This document shows, in pieces, positions 37,244-47,008 of a stretch of DNA of 64,000 nucleotides (its first letter is position 1; each line of letters opens with the position of its first letter). The notes beneath the pieces were generated by a model. The model did not search any database and was not told the origin of the DNA. It worked only from the letters and a program-made list of their open reading frames with translations. Origin of the DNA: Microbacterium sp. 70-16 (GTDB lineage: Bacteria > Actinomycetota > Actinomycetes > Actinomycetales > Microbacteriaceae); NCBI RefSeq assembly GCF_001898315.1, contig NZ_MKTQ01000029.1, positions 173,402 to 237,401 on the forward strand. The letters run 5' to 3'. Made by a program: the position numbers and the translations under genes.

Positions 37244-39478
37244 TCACCCCGTGACGGCTGCCCGGTCGACCTCGAAGGTCTCGCTGCGTCCGCCGGGCTC
37301 GGTGACGGTGACGGATGCCACGCCCTCGCCGCCGGGGAACACGCGCAGCTGCAGGCCGTCGAGGTAGTCGTAGTCGGGCCGGTCGTCGCGTGCGCCCCAC
37401 GGGATCACGGCCCCCGGACGCACGTACAGCGGCAGCGAGTCGAAGCCGTGCACTTCGCGCACCCACCGGCCGCCGTCGATGCTCTCCCCCGTCAGCAGCG
37501 ACGTCCACGTGCCGGCCGGCAGGTAGAACTCCACCTCGCCGTCGGCCGAGAACACCGGCGCCACCAGCAGCGACTCACCGAGCATGTACTGCCGGTCGAG
37601 GTAGGCGGCACCCGGGTCATCGGGGAACTCGAGCACCATCGGCCGCATGATCGGCGTGCCCGACTGTGCGGCATCCAGCCCCGCGCGGTACAGGTAGGGC
37701 ATGAGGCGCATCTTCAGCCGGGTGAACGCGCGCGTCACCTCGACGGCCTCGTCGTCGACGTTCCACGGCACCCGGTACGAGCCCGAGCCGTGGAAGCGCG
37801 AGTGCGAGCCGAGCAGGCCGAAGGCCGTCCAGCGCTTGTAGACGGCGGCGTCGGGCGTGCCCTCGAATCCGCCGATGTCGTGGCTCCAGAACGCGAAGCC
37901 GCTGAGCGCGAGCGAGAGTCCGCCGCGCAGCGTCTCGGCCATCGACACGAACGTCGACGTCGAGTCGCCGCCCCAGTGCACCGGCATGCTCTGCCCGCCG
38001 GCGGTCGCCGACCGGGCGAACAGCACGGCGTCGCCTTCGCCGCGCGCCCGCACGAGCACGTCGTGCACGGCGCGGTTGTACAGCTGGGTGTAGCGGTTGT
38101 GCATGCGGGCAGGGTCGGTGGCATCCGCCCACACGACATCGGTCGGGATGCGCTCACCGAAGTCGGTCTTGAAGCAGTCGACGCCCTGGTCGACGAGGCG
38201 CTGCAGCTTCGACTGGTACCACGCCGTCGCGTCGGGGTTCGTGAAGTCGACGAGGCTCATGCCCGCCTGCCAGAGGTCCCACTGCCACACCGTGCCGTCG
38301 GCACGCTTCACGAGATACCCCGCGGCGGCCGCCTCACGGAACAGCGGCGAGCGCTGCGCGATGTACGGGTTGATCCACACGCACACCCGCAGGTCCTTCT
38401 CGTGCAGGCGGCCGAGCATGCCCTCGGGGTCGGGGAACACCCGGGCATCCCACTCGAAATCGCACCAGTTGAACTCGCGCATCCAGAAGCAGTCGAAGTG
38501 GAAGACCGACACGGGCAGCTCGCGCCGGGCCATCTCGTCGATGAACGAGGTTACCGTCTGCTCGTCGTAGTCGGTCGTGAAGCTCGTCGACAGCCACAGG
38601 CCGTACGACCACGCGGGCACGACCGGCGGGCGGCCGGTCAGCGCGGTGTAGCGCTCGAGCACATCCTTCGGGGTGGGCCCGGCGATCACGAAGTACTCGA
38701 GCACATCACCCGGCACCGAGAACTGCACGCGCTCGACGGCCTCGGAGCCGATCTCATACGAGACGTGTCCGCTGTCGTTGACGAGCACACCGTAGCCGCG
38801 GCTCGACACGTGGAACGGGACGTTCTTGTACGCCTGCTCGCTCGAGGTGCCGCCGTCGGCGTTCCAGATCTCGACCGACTGTCCGTTCTTCACGAGCGGT
38901 CCGAAGCGCTCGCCGAGGCCGTAGATGAGCTCGCCGACACCGAGGTCGAGCTGCTCGTGGATGAACCGGTCCTCGTGCGGCACGACATCGTTCTCGCGCG
39001 CGTTGCCGACGATGCCGGGGTCGACGGATGCCCCGGGGGCGAGCCGCACGTACCCCTGCGAGCGATGCCCGCTGCCGGTGACCCGACGTCCGTCGATCTC
39101 GAACGCGAGGTCCCACGGGGCGCCGCTACGGATGCGCGCCGTCAGCGGACCGCTCGTGAGCGTCGCCTCGTCGCCAGCGAGCACGACTTCGACGGGGGCA
39201 TCCGCCGTCGCGCCGGGCAGGTCGAAACCTGCCGCGTGGTCGCTCGCGAAGTGCTCGATGCGCACGCGCACGATGCCCTCGGCGGGCGACGAGAGCGTCG
39301 TCGTGAGGAGCGGGCGGTTGAGCGTGTCGCCGCGTTGCGCGATGACGGCGGTCGGCGCCGTGACGACCAGGCCCGGTCCGTCGGCGGTGTCGTCGGTGCG
39401 CTCGATGTCGTATGCCTCCTGGGCATACAGCGCCGTCACACCCGGGCGCAGCTGCCAGAAACCATCGGTGAACTTCAT
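37244..39478 (-). CDS. yicI: Alpha-xylosidase, GH31
   Basis: MKFTDGFWQLRPGVTALYAQEAYDI...LGVGELIYGLGERFGPLVKNGQ...CFKTDFGERIPTDVVWADATDP...FWSHDIGGFEGTPDAAVYKRW. Confidence 0.93.
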   Translation of the reverse strand: MKFTDGFWQLRPGVTALYAQEAYDIERTDDTADGPGLVVTAPTAVIAQRGDTLNRPLLTTTLSSPAEGIVRVRIEHFASDHAAGFDLPGATADAPVEVVLAGDEATLTSGPLTARIRSGAPWDLAFEIDGRRVTGSGHRSQGYVRLAPGASVDPGIVGNARENDVVPHEDRFIHEQLDLGVGELIYGLGERFGPLVKNGQSVEIWNADGGTSSEQAYKNVPFHVSSRGYGVLVNDSGHVSYEIGSEAVERVQFSVPGDVLEYFVIAGPTPKDVLERYTALTGRPPVVPAWSYGLWLSTSFTTDYDEQTVTSFIDEMARRELPVSVFHFDCFWMREFNWCDFEWDARVFPDPEGMLGRLHEKDLRVCVWINPYIAQRSPLFREAAAAGYLVKRADGTVWQWDLWQAGMSLVDFTNPDATAWYQSKLQRLVDQGVDCFKTDFGERIPTDVVWADATDPARMHNRYTQLYNRAVHDVLVRARGEGDAVLFARSATAGGQSMPVHWGGDSTSTFVSMAETLRGGLSLALSGFAFWSHDIGGFEGTPDAAVYKRWTAFGLLGSHSRFHGSGSYRVPWNVDDEAVEVTRAFTRLKMRLMPYLYRAGLDAAQSGTPIMRPMVLEFPDDPGAAYLDRQYMLGESLLVAPVFSADGEVEFYLPAGTWTSLLTGESIDGGRWVREVHGFDSLPLYVRPGAVIPWGARDDRPDYDYLDGLQLRVFPGGEGVASVTVTEPGGRSETFEVDRAAVTG

Positions 39479-40407
39479 TACTTGACTGCTCCTGCCGTGA
39501 TGCCGCGCGTGAGGGTGCGCTGGAAGATGAGGAAGAAGATGAGCGTCGGGATGATGCCCAGAAGCGCCGAAGCGCTCGTGGTCGTGACGTCCATCAGGCG
39601 GTCGCCCTGCAGCACGCTGATCGCGACGGGCACGGTCTGGTTCGCGTTGGAGGCGAGGAAGGTCAGCGGAATGAGGAACTCGTTCCACGTCCAGATGAAG
39701 AAGAAGATGAGCAGCACCGACAGGGTCGGGCGACTGATCGGGAACACGACGCGCCACAGGATCGTCCACCGACCCGCACCGTCGAGCGACGCAGCCTCGA
39801 GCACTTCCTTGGGGAACGTGCCGTACACCGACGACAGCAGGTAGGTGCCGAATGCCGCCTGGATGACCGTGAAGACGATGATCACCGACCAGACGTTGTC
39901 GTAGAGTCCCACCGACTTGAACATGTAGTACAGCGGGTACAGTAGCGCCTCCTGCGGCAGCAGATTGGCCAGAAGGAACAGCAGGACGATCCAGGTGCGG
40001 CCGCGCACCCGCCCGATGCCGATCGCGAACGCGTTGAGCATCGAGATCACGACGGCGAGCACCGAGACGATCGCCGAGATGAAGATCGAGTTCCAGACCT
40101 TCTCGGGGAAGTTCACGCGCTCCCAGAACTTCACGATGCCGCCGAAATCGAGCTCTTGCGGCAGGGCCAGCGGGCCCGACGTCGCGTAGTCGATGGGCGA
40201 CTTGAACGAGTTGACGAGCACGAGGTAGAACGGCGCGATCACCAGCAGCGCGCCGATGATGACGAGCGCGAGCAGCAGCCAGTCGACGGGGCGCTTCTTC
40301 GTCATGCCGCCGCGGCCTTTGGAGCCCTTCGAGCCCTTTGGGCCCTTCGGGGGCCGAGTGGATGCCGAGCGGCGCCCGCTCGTGATGAGTGCGGTGTCGG
40401 TAGCCAT
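39478..40407 (-). CDS. Carbohydrate ABC transporter permease (MalG-like)
   Basis: EAASLDGAGRWTILWRVVFPISRPTLSVLLIFFFIWTWNEFLIPLTFL. Confidence 0.92.
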   Translation of the reverse strand: MATDTALITSGRRSASTRPPKGPKGSKGSKGRGGMTKKRPVDWLLLALVIIGALLVIAPFYLVLVNSFKSPIDYATSGPLALPQELDFGGIVKFWERVNFPEKVWNSIFISAIVSVLAVVISMLNAFAIGIGRVRGRTWIVLLFLLANLLPQEALLYPLYYMFKSVGLYDNVWSVIIVFTVIQAAFGTYLLSSVYGTFPKEVLEAASLDGAGRWTILWRVVFPISRPTLSVLLIFFFIWTWNEFLIPLTFLASNANQTVPVAISVLQGDRLMDVTTTSASALLGIIPTLIFFLIFQRTLTRGITAGAVK

Positions 40408-41387
40408 CACAGCCCCGCCCTTTCCTTGCGTTCGAGCGAGTTCTGCACGCGGATGAACACGATCGACACGATGACGACGACGATCGTGAGCACCGTTGCG
40501 ATCGTCGCGCCGTAGCCGACATTGCGCTTCGTGAAGAACTCTTGGTAGGCGTAGAACGCCGGCACGAGGGTCGCGCCCGCGGGGCCGCCTCGCGTGATGA
40601 TGTAGACCGGGCCGAAGACCTTCAGCGCCGCGATCGTGCAGGTGAGGGTCACGACGAAGATCTCGGGGCGGATGATGCTCATCGTGATCGCCGTGAACCG
40701 CTGCATCCAGTTCGCGCCGTCGAGTTCGGCGGCTTCGTACAGCTCGGGGTCGACGCGTTGCAGGGCGGCCATGAACACGACGACCGGGTAGCCGAGCTGC
40801 ACCCAGACCATCACGACCATGAGCACGATGAGGGCCGACGGCATCTGACCCAGCCAGTCGTACGGGGCGATGCCGAACCAGCCGAGGATCTGGTTGAGGG
40901 CGCCGTCGGCGCCCGGGCGCACGATCCATCCGATGACGATGCCGGCGACGGCGATCGGCAGGATCTGCGGAAGGTAGTAGGTCGCGCGCAGGAAGCTGCC
41001 GACCTTGCCGCCGAACTTGCGTCCGACGACGTCGAACAGCAGCGCCGCGACGATGAGCCCGACGAGCGTCGGGACGACGACCATCGCGAGGATCATCCAC
41101 ACCGAGTTGCCGAACGACGTCCAGAAGTCTGAGTCGGTGAGCAGCTTCTGCCAGTTGTCCAGGCCGATGAACTCGGGCGAGCGCACGCCCTTCCACTTCG
41201 TGAACGTGAGGTACACGTTCCACACGAGCGGGATGATCACGATCACCAGCAGCAGCACGAAGCCGGGCAGCAGGTACAGCCAGTAGGCTCCCGTCCCGCC
41301 CTTGCGCTGGGGTATCGACGGTTGCTCCGGGGGGAGCTTCGCGCGGCGCGGGCGCGCCGGTCGGGTGTCAACGGACATGGTCTTCAT
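40407..41387 (-). CDS. Sugar ABC transporter permease (MalF-like)
   Basis: YWLYLLPGFVLLLVIVIIPLVWNVYLTFTKW...EAAELDGANWMQRFTAITMSIIRPEIFVV. Confidence 0.92.
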   Translation of the reverse strand: MKTMSVDTRPARPRRAKLPPEQPSIPQRKGGTGAYWLYLLPGFVLLLVIVIIPLVWNVYLTFTKWKGVRSPEFIGLDNWQKLLTDSDFWTSFGNSVWMILAMVVVPTLVGLIVAALLFDVVGRKFGGKVGSFLRATYYLPQILPIAVAGIVIGWIVRPGADGALNQILGWFGIAPYDWLGQMPSALIVLMVVMVWVQLGYPVVVFMAALQRVDPELYEAAELDGANWMQRFTAITMSIIRPEIFVVTLTCTIAALKVFGPVYIITRGGPAGATLVPAFYAYQEFFTKRNVGYGATIATVLTIVVVIVSIVFIRVQNSLERKERAGL

Positions 41388-41399
41388 CTCCTGGAGGGG

Positions 41400-41427
41400 G
41401 TGGGGGCGGCGTGCGGGCCGCCCCCAC
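41400..41427 (-). promoter_or_regulatory. Intercistronic stem-loop between solute-binding protein and permease genes
   Basis: GTGGGGGCGGC-GTGCGG-GCCGCCCCCAC, perfect 11-bp stem with no T-tract. Confidence 0.75.
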
Positions 41428-41461
41428 TCCGGGTTGCGTCTTCAGTGCGTCAGCGGACCGC

Positions 41462-42766
41462 TCAGCGGAAGTCCGCGGTGCCCTCGTCGTACTGCGCGCC
41501 GAGGTTCTCGTTGGTCGTCTGGGCATCCTGCACACCCGTGATGAGACCCTGCAGCTCCTGGACGATGACGTCGTAGAAGCCCGGCGCGGGCCAGTCGGGG
41601 TAGAAGGACAGACCGTCGTCATCGAGGATGCCGTTGAACGTGTCGATCAGTTCGGCGCTCTTCGCGTCGGTGATGTCGGCGGCGTCGGCGGCGACGGGCA
41701 GACCGCCGTTGTTGCCGATGATCGCCTGGATCTCGGGACGCATCGTGATGTCGATGAACTTGTACGCGAGGTCCTTGTTGGCGGCGTTCTCGGGAACGAC
41801 CCACAGGTTGCCCGACGAGCCGAGCGAGAGGTCCGTTCCGGGGAACGCCTGCAGCGTCCAGTCGAAGCCCGTCGCCTCGCTCACGAAGCGACCGAACCAC
41901 CACGAACCCGACACGAAGATCGGAGCGCTGCCGTTGATGAACGAGACACCGGCATCCTCTGCCTTGATCGACGAGACGTCAGAGGCGATGTAGCCCTTGT
42001 CGACGTAGTCCTTGAGCGTCTTGGTCGCGTACGTCAGCTCGGGGCCCTGCCAGTCGACGGGGTTCTCGTACAGCTGGTAGTCGTTGACGAACTGGCGGTC
42101 GGCCTGCGTCAGAGCCAGCTGGTACCAGAGCTGGCCCAGCGGGTATTCGGCGCCAGCTTCGGCCAGCGGCGTGATGCCCTGTGCGACGAACGCGTCGAGC
42201 ACGTCGACGAACTCGTCGTACGTCGTGGGGATCTCCAGACCCGCCGCGGCGAAGGCATCCTTGTTGTAGTAGACGCCGACGAACTCGCCGTAGTTCGGCA
42301 CGCCGTACCAGGTGTCGCCACCCATGACGCCGTCGGCGGTGTACTTGGCGGTGGTCTGCAGCGACGGGGCGAGCTTGTCGGCCCAGCCGTACTCGTCGAC
42401 CGCGTCGGAGATGTCGGCGATCAGGCCCGTGCTGGCGAGGAAGCCCGCCGTCGCGTTGCCCTTGTTGAACTCCATCAGGTCGGGCGCGGCGTCGGTGTCG
42501 AGCACCTGGCTGGCCGTCTTCTGGATCTGCTCGAAGGACTTCTCCTCGAACTCGACGGTCGCACCGGTCTCCTCTTCGAAGACCTTGATCGCCTCGGCCC
42601 AGGCCTTGCCCATCGCGCTGTCGGCACCCTCGTAGTGCCACAGCTTGAGGGTCTGCCCGTCGCCGCTGTCTCCTGTGGAGGACGAGCAGCCGCTCAGGAC
42701 GACACCGGCTGCCGCGAGAGCGGCGACAGAGGCCAACACCTTCTTCGTGCGTGTGATTCGTGCCAT
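41462..42766 (-). CDS. Sugar ABC transporter solute-binding lipoprotein
   Basis: Lipobox VVLSGCSSS; TLKLWHYEGADSAMGKAWAEAIKVFEEETGATVEFEEKSFEQIQKTASQVL. Confidence 0.93.
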   Translation of the reverse strand: MARITRTKKVLASVAALAAAGVVLSGCSSSTGDSGDGQTLKLWHYEGADSAMGKAWAEAIKVFEEETGATVEFEEKSFEQIQKTASQVLDTDAAPDLMEFNKGNATAGFLASTGLIADISDAVDEYGWADKLAPSLQTTAKYTADGVMGGDTWYGVPNYGEFVGVYYNKDAFAAAGLEIPTTYDEFVDVLDAFVAQGITPLAEAGAEYPLGQLWYQLALTQADRQFVNDYQLYENPVDWQGPELTYATKTLKDYVDKGYIASDVSSIKAEDAGVSFINGSAPIFVSGSWWFGRFVSEATGFDWTLQAFPGTDLSLGSSGNLWVVPENAANKDLAYKFIDITMRPEIQAIIGNNGGLPVAADAADITDAKSAELIDTFNGILDDDGLSFYPDWPAPGFYDVIVQELQGLITGVQDAQTTNENLGAQYDEGTADFR

Positions 42767-42856
42767 CGTCGGCACTCCTTTCTCGGTGACCCGGGATGGG
42801 TCGGGATGCACCCTCGGGTGCGTGTGTGCTGCGGTTTTCAGTTGTCGTACGGGAAG

Positions 42857-42870
42857 TCGAAGCGCTTCGA
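42857..42870. promoter_or_regulatory. LacI-type operator upstream of ABC/xylosidase operon
   Basis: Perfect palindrome TCGAAGCGCTTCGA upstream of 42766. Confidence 0.75.
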
Positions 42871-42915
42871 TTCGACCCATGCGTGGGCTCTCGTCGAACG
42901 GTGGTCACGCGGGTG

Positions 42916-43929
42916 TCACTCAGGCGGTGGAACGACCGATCCCGCGTCGAGGTACACGGGAGCGATGAGGTGCACGGCCGGCTCTGAGGCATCCGGGCCG
43001 AGCGCGCGCAGTGCGAGCTCGACGGCGAGCTCGCACGATTCCCGCGGCACCAGTGGGATCGTGTCCACGGGTACCGGGAGGCTTGTGGTGTCGAAGGATG
43101 CCGCGACGGCGACCACCGAGATGTCCCTGCCGACGACGAGTCCGCGCTCGTCCAGCACGCTCAGCACCGTGCGGTGCGTCTCGTCACTGCCGTGCACCAG
43201 AACGGCGGTCGCGCCGGCGTCGAGGGCACGCCGCGTGGCATCCGCCGTCTGTATGGCGTCGTGGCCGGTCTGCCCGCTCGTCGCGAAGGAGTGTCGGATG
43301 CCGCGTGCGTCGGCTTCGGCCTGCACGGTGCGCCGCACGCGCGGCGGGAAGTTCGAGCGCTCGTACGTGACGGCCGGCTGGCCGATCAGCGCGACGTGCC
43401 GATGACCGGCATCGGCGACGCGGGCGACCGCGAGCCGCGCGGCCGACTCGAAGTCGAGGTCGACGCACTCGAGGCCCGCGTGATCGTCGGGGATGCCGAT
43501 GAAGACGGTCGGGATGTCGATCGACCGCGCGATCTCGACGCGCTCGTCATCGGGTGCGACGTCGAGCACGAGGATCGCGTCGACGAGGTCGGTCGCTGCG
43601 ACGCGGCGCATTCCGGCGGATGCCTGCTCGTCGGTCAACAGCAGGATGTCGTAGTCGCTGCGGCGCGCGGCGATCGACGCCGCCAGCACGAAGTTCATGT
43701 GCGTCGGCGCGTGCGTGTCGAGGCGCAGCGGCTCGGTCAGCGCGAAGATGTGCGTGCGGCTGCCGGCGAGCATGCGGGCGCCGGCGTTCGGCTGATAGCC
43801 GAGCTGATCGGCGGCATCCATGATGCGGCGCCGCGTGTCGCTGGCGACCGGGCGCTTGCCGGAGAGCGCGTACGAAACGGTGCTGATGGACACCCCTGCG
43901 GCCTGTGCCACCTGGTGGATCGTCGTCAT
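42916..43929 (-). CDS. LacI-family transcriptional regulator
   Basis: MTTIHQVAQAAGVSISTVSYALSGKRPVASDTRRRIMDAADQLGYQPNAGARML. Confidence 0.95.
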   Translation of the reverse strand: MTTIHQVAQAAGVSISTVSYALSGKRPVASDTRRRIMDAADQLGYQPNAGARMLAGSRTHIFALTEPLRLDTHAPTHMNFVLAASIAARRSDYDILLLTDEQASAGMRRVAATDLVDAILVLDVAPDDERVEIARSIDIPTVFIGIPDDHAGLECVDLDFESAARLAVARVADAGHRHVALIGQPAVTYERSNFPPRVRRTVQAEADARGIRHSFATSGQTGHDAIQTADATRRALDAGATAVLVHGSDETHRTVLSVLDERGLVVGRDISVVAVAASFDTTSLPVPVDTIPLVPRESCELAVELALRALGPDASEPAVHLIAPVYLDAGSVVPPPE

Positions 43930-43959
43930 CGGGACCTCATCGTCGCATCCTGCGTTTGT

Positions 43960-43971
43960 CGAAGCGCTTCG
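43960..43971. promoter_or_regulatory. LacI-type operator upstream of lacI-family gene
   Basis: CGAAGCGCTTCG, same core as 42857-42870. Confidence 0.7.
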
Positions 43972-44074
43972 TCATCGCTTCCACAGACAGGATGACATAT
44001 GTTGCCGCGGGTAGCAATACTCGGTTGCGAAGTCGTTACGTGGCGGGGACTGCGCGCGGGCGCGCGCGGGCGCG

Positions 44075-44137
44075 CTCATCCGTCCCTACACGCGGCATGC
44101 GCGCGGCGCGGGCGACCGAATGGGACGGATGAACGCC
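44075..44137. repeat. 63-bp palindromic intergenic repeat, copy B
   Basis: Arms TCATCCGTCCC / GGGACGGATGA; same length as copy A, 10 mismatches by hand. Confidence 0.8.
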
Positions 44138-44171
44138 GGGCAGCGGCGAACGCCCCGCCCCTCCCCGCGCC

Positions 44172-45308
44172 CTAAAGCTCGACGCCCACCAGCACGGGCT
44201 CGGGCTGCAGGATGAGGCCGAACTCGCTCTGCACGCGCTGCTGGATGTAGCGCGCGAGCTCCGCGAGCTCGGATGCGGTCGCGCCTCCCCTGTTCGTGAG
44301 GGCGAGCGCATGCTTGGTCGACAGCCCCGCGCGCGAGCGCGGCAGGTGGAAGCCCTTTCCGACGCCGGCGTGCTCGATGAGCCACGCGGCGCTGACCTTG
44401 ACGTCCGGCTGCGCCGTTACCGGCGGCGGCACGAGACCGTCGTACGACGCGAGCGGAATCACGCGCAGCTGGTCGACGGCCACGGCCATCGGCCAGCGCG
44501 GGCACTCGGCAGGCAGCGTACGGGCGAAGGATGCCGAGACGATCGCGTTCTGGAAGAACGACCCCGCACTGTGCGTGTCGGGGTCGCCGTCATCGAGCAC
44601 CATCCCCTTGCGGGCACGCGTCGCGAGCACGGTCTCGCGCACCCACGCGAGCGTGACGGGCTGACCCTCGGCGACGCCGAGCGCCTGCCGCAGCTGCGCC
44701 CCGGCGAGCGTGTACTCACCCTGCCCGACCTCGCGCAGCTCAAGCGTCACCGACAGGATCACGGCCGACCGTGCCGCGACCGATCCGTAGTGGTTCTTCA
44801 GGACCGACGTGCGGAAGCCGAGCTCGAGCTCGGCTGCCGCAACGGTCGACACGTCGCCGGTCGCCTCGTCGATCAGCTCGGCCTCGACGAGCGTCTCGAC
44901 GAGCTCCTGCCCGTACGCCCCGATGTTCTGCACGGGCGCCGCACCGACCGTCCCCGGAATCCCCGACATCGCGACGATGCCCGACAGCCCCTCGGCCGCG
45001 GCGTAGGCGACGAGGTCGTCCCAGTTGTGCCCCGCCTCGACCTGCAGGCGCACGTATCCTTCGCGCGGCGACGGCAGACGACGGATGCCCGACGTGCGCA
45101 CGAGCACCACGGTGCCCTCGAACGCCTCGTCGCCGACGAGCAGGTTCGATCCCCCGCCGAGGACGAGCCACGGTTGCCCGGATGCCCACGCGTCGCGCAG
45201 CGCGTCGATGAGCTCGTCGCGCGTCGTGGCCTCGATCAGCCGCTCGGGCACGCCGCCGACACGCAACGTCGTCAGGCCGGCGAGCGCGACCGGTTCGATC
45301 TCGGGCAT
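44172..45308 (-). CDS. murB: UDP-N-acetylmuramate dehydrogenase
   Basis: LTTLRVGGVPERLIEATTRDELIDAL...WLVLGGGSNLLVGDEAFEGTVVLVRTSGI...LSGIVAMSGIPGTVGAAPVQNIGAYGQE. Confidence 0.96.
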   Translation of the reverse strand: MPEIEPVALAGLTTLRVGGVPERLIEATTRDELIDALRDAWASGQPWLVLGGGSNLLVGDEAFEGTVVLVRTSGIRRLPSPREGYVRLQVEAGHNWDDLVAYAAAEGLSGIVAMSGIPGTVGAAPVQNIGAYGQELVETLVEAELIDEATGDVSTVAAAELELGFRTSVLKNHYGSVAARSAVILSVTLELREVGQGEYTLAGAQLRQALGVAEGQPVTLAWVRETVLATRARKGMVLDDGDPDTHSAGSFFQNAIVSASFARTLPAECPRWPMAVAVDQLRVIPLASYDGLVPPPVTAQPDVKVSAAWLIEHAGVGKGFHLPRSRAGLSTKHALALTNRGGATASELAELARYIQQRVQSEFGLILQPEPVLVGVEL

Positions 45309-45310
45309 GC

Positions 45311-45733
45311 TCAGCCGTCCAGGCGCACGCGCACCTGGGCCTTGCCGAGCACGGTGGTCTCGCCGAACGTCACGGTGAGGTCGATGCGCGCGGCATCCGC
45401 CTCGACCGCGCCGACCTTCGCCGTGATCGTCAGGTCAGCGCCCGCCTCGGCGTCGACGACGACGGGGCGGGTGAACCGCACGCCGTAGTCGACGATGCGG
45501 CCGGCATCGCCGAGCCACGGCACGACCGTCTCGACCGCGAGGCCCATCGTGAGCATGCCGTGCGCGAGCACGCCGGGCAGCCCGACGGATGCCGCGACGT
45601 CGTCGCGATAGTGGATCGGGTTGAAGTCGCCGGATGCCCCGGCGTAGCGCACGAGCGACTCGCGGGTCAGGTGGACGGCACGCTCGGCAACGACGTCGCC
45701 GACGGTCAGCGAGCTGAGGGTGGGGTCGGTCAC
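45311..45733 (-). CDS. MaoC-family dehydratase (HadB-like)
   Basis: LTRESLVRYAGASGDFNPIHYRDDVAASVGLPGVLAHGMLTMGLAVE. Confidence 0.9.
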   Translation of the reverse strand: MTDPTLSSLTVGDVVAERAVHLTRESLVRYAGASGDFNPIHYRDDVAASVGLPGVLAHGMLTMGLAVETVVPWLGDAGRIVDYGVRFTRPVVVDAEAGADLTITAKVGAVEADAARIDLTVTFGETTVLGKAQVRVRLDG

Positions 45734-46179
45734 GCGACCTCACCCCCGATCAGCAGCACGGAGGTCGCCGTGACGACGTGCGCTCCCGTGGCATCCGTGA
45801 TCTCGGCCTCGCTCGTGACCATGGCACCCTTTCCGAACGGGCGGACGTTCGTGATCTGCAGCTGTGCGACGAGCTCGTCGCCGGCGACGATCGGGCGCGT
45901 GTAGCGGAAGCGCTGCTCGGCGTGCACGGTGCGCTCGAGCGCGATGCCCGAGTCGGGCTCTGCGAGCAGCTGCTGCAGGGTGAGGTCCTGGATCACCATC
46001 GCGAAGGTCGGCGGTGCGACGACGTCGGCATAGCCGAGCGCCTGCGCGGCGACGGGGTCGAGATGCTGCGGATCGGTCGCGAAGACAGCGCGCGCGAACT
46101 CGCGCACCTTCTCGCGACCCACGAGGTACGGCGCGGTCGGCGGGAACGATCGGCCGACCAGCTCAGGATTCACGGACAC
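45730..46179 (-). CDS. FAS1-like dehydratase domain protein (HadA-like, MaoC N-terminal)
   Basis: MSVNPELVGRSFPPTAPYLVGREKVREFARAVFATDPQHLD...VVAPPTFAMVI; GTG start, overlaps HadB-like gene. Confidence 0.9.
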   Translation of the reverse strand: MSVNPELVGRSFPPTAPYLVGREKVREFARAVFATDPQHLDPVAAQALGYADVVAPPTFAMVIQDLTLQQLLAEPDSGIALERTVHAEQRFRYTRPIVAGDELVAQLQITNVRPFGKGAMVTSEAEITDATGAHVVTATSVLLIGGEVA

Positions 46180-46210
46180 GCTGCAATCCTACCGAGGCGC
46201 ACCGGAGCGC

Positions 46211-47008
46211 TCACTTCCCGCGGCGCGCCCGCAACGCACGCAACGCCATCTGCACCGCGATGAAGATCATGAACGCGGCGAAGAGGATGTTCGACACCGC
46301 CGGGTCGAGCAGGGTCGCGAACCACGCGCCGAGCGCCGTCGTCGTACAGGCCGCGCCGCCGATGAGCGCCGCAGCGAGCAGATCGACGTTGCCGCGCCGC
46401 GCGTTGCCGATCGTGCCCGAGACCGCCGTCGGGATCATCATGAGCAGCGACGTGCCCTTGGCGATGAGGTCGCTCGTGCCGAACAGGAACATGAGCGCCG
46501 GCACGACGATGACGCCACCACCGACACCGAGCAGACCGGCCATGATCCCGGTGAAGACACCGAGGCCGACAAGTCCCAGCGCGGTGAACCAGGTCAGCGG
46601 CAGCTCGGCGTCACGCGAGGGCACGACGACGAAGAGCATGACGATGACGATCAGCAGGAAGGCGACGAACCCCCAGCGGATCACGTTCTGCGGCAGTCGG
46701 GCGAGCAGCCAGGTGCCGATCTGCGCGCCGAAGACGGCGCCCAGGGCGAGGATGAGCGCGGGAATCCACGCGACCGACCCGTGCACGGCGTACGAGATGA
46801 CGCCGACCGTCGCGGTCGGCACGATCGCGGCGAGCGAGGTTCCGGCGGCCCGCTTCTGCTCGAAGCCGAGCAGCAGCACGAGCATCGGCACGATGACGGT
46901 GCCGCCGCCGACGCCGAACAGTCCCGACAGCAGACCGGCCGCGAGGCCGATACCCAGACACGCCAGGATGAAGCCGGTGCTGCGCCGCGGCGCTGCGTTC
47001 TCGCTCAC
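46211..47008 (-). CDS. TauE/SafE family sulfite/organosulfonate exporter
   Basis: GIGLAAGLLSGLFGVGGGTVIVPMLVLLLGFEQKRAAGTSLAAIVPTA...GIMAGLLGVGGGVIVVPALMFLFG. Confidence 0.92.
   Translation of the reverse strand: MSENAAPRRSTGFILACLGIGLAAGLLSGLFGVGGGTVIVPMLVLLLGFEQKRAAGTSLAAIVPTATVGVISYAVHGSVAWIPALILALGAVFGAQIGTWLLARLPQNVIRWGFVAFLLIVIVMLFVVVPSRDAELPLTWFTALGLVGLGVFTGIMAGLLGVGGGVIVVPALMFLFGTSDLIAKGTSLLMMIPTAVSGTIGNARRGNVDLLAAALIGGAACTTTALGAWFATLLDPAVSNILFAAFMIFIAVQMALRALRARRGK

Noticed and set aside
37448-39844. 798-aa plus-strand ORF opposite alpha-xylosidase
   Set aside because: Antisense shadow ORF; the GH31 reading frame is unambiguous.
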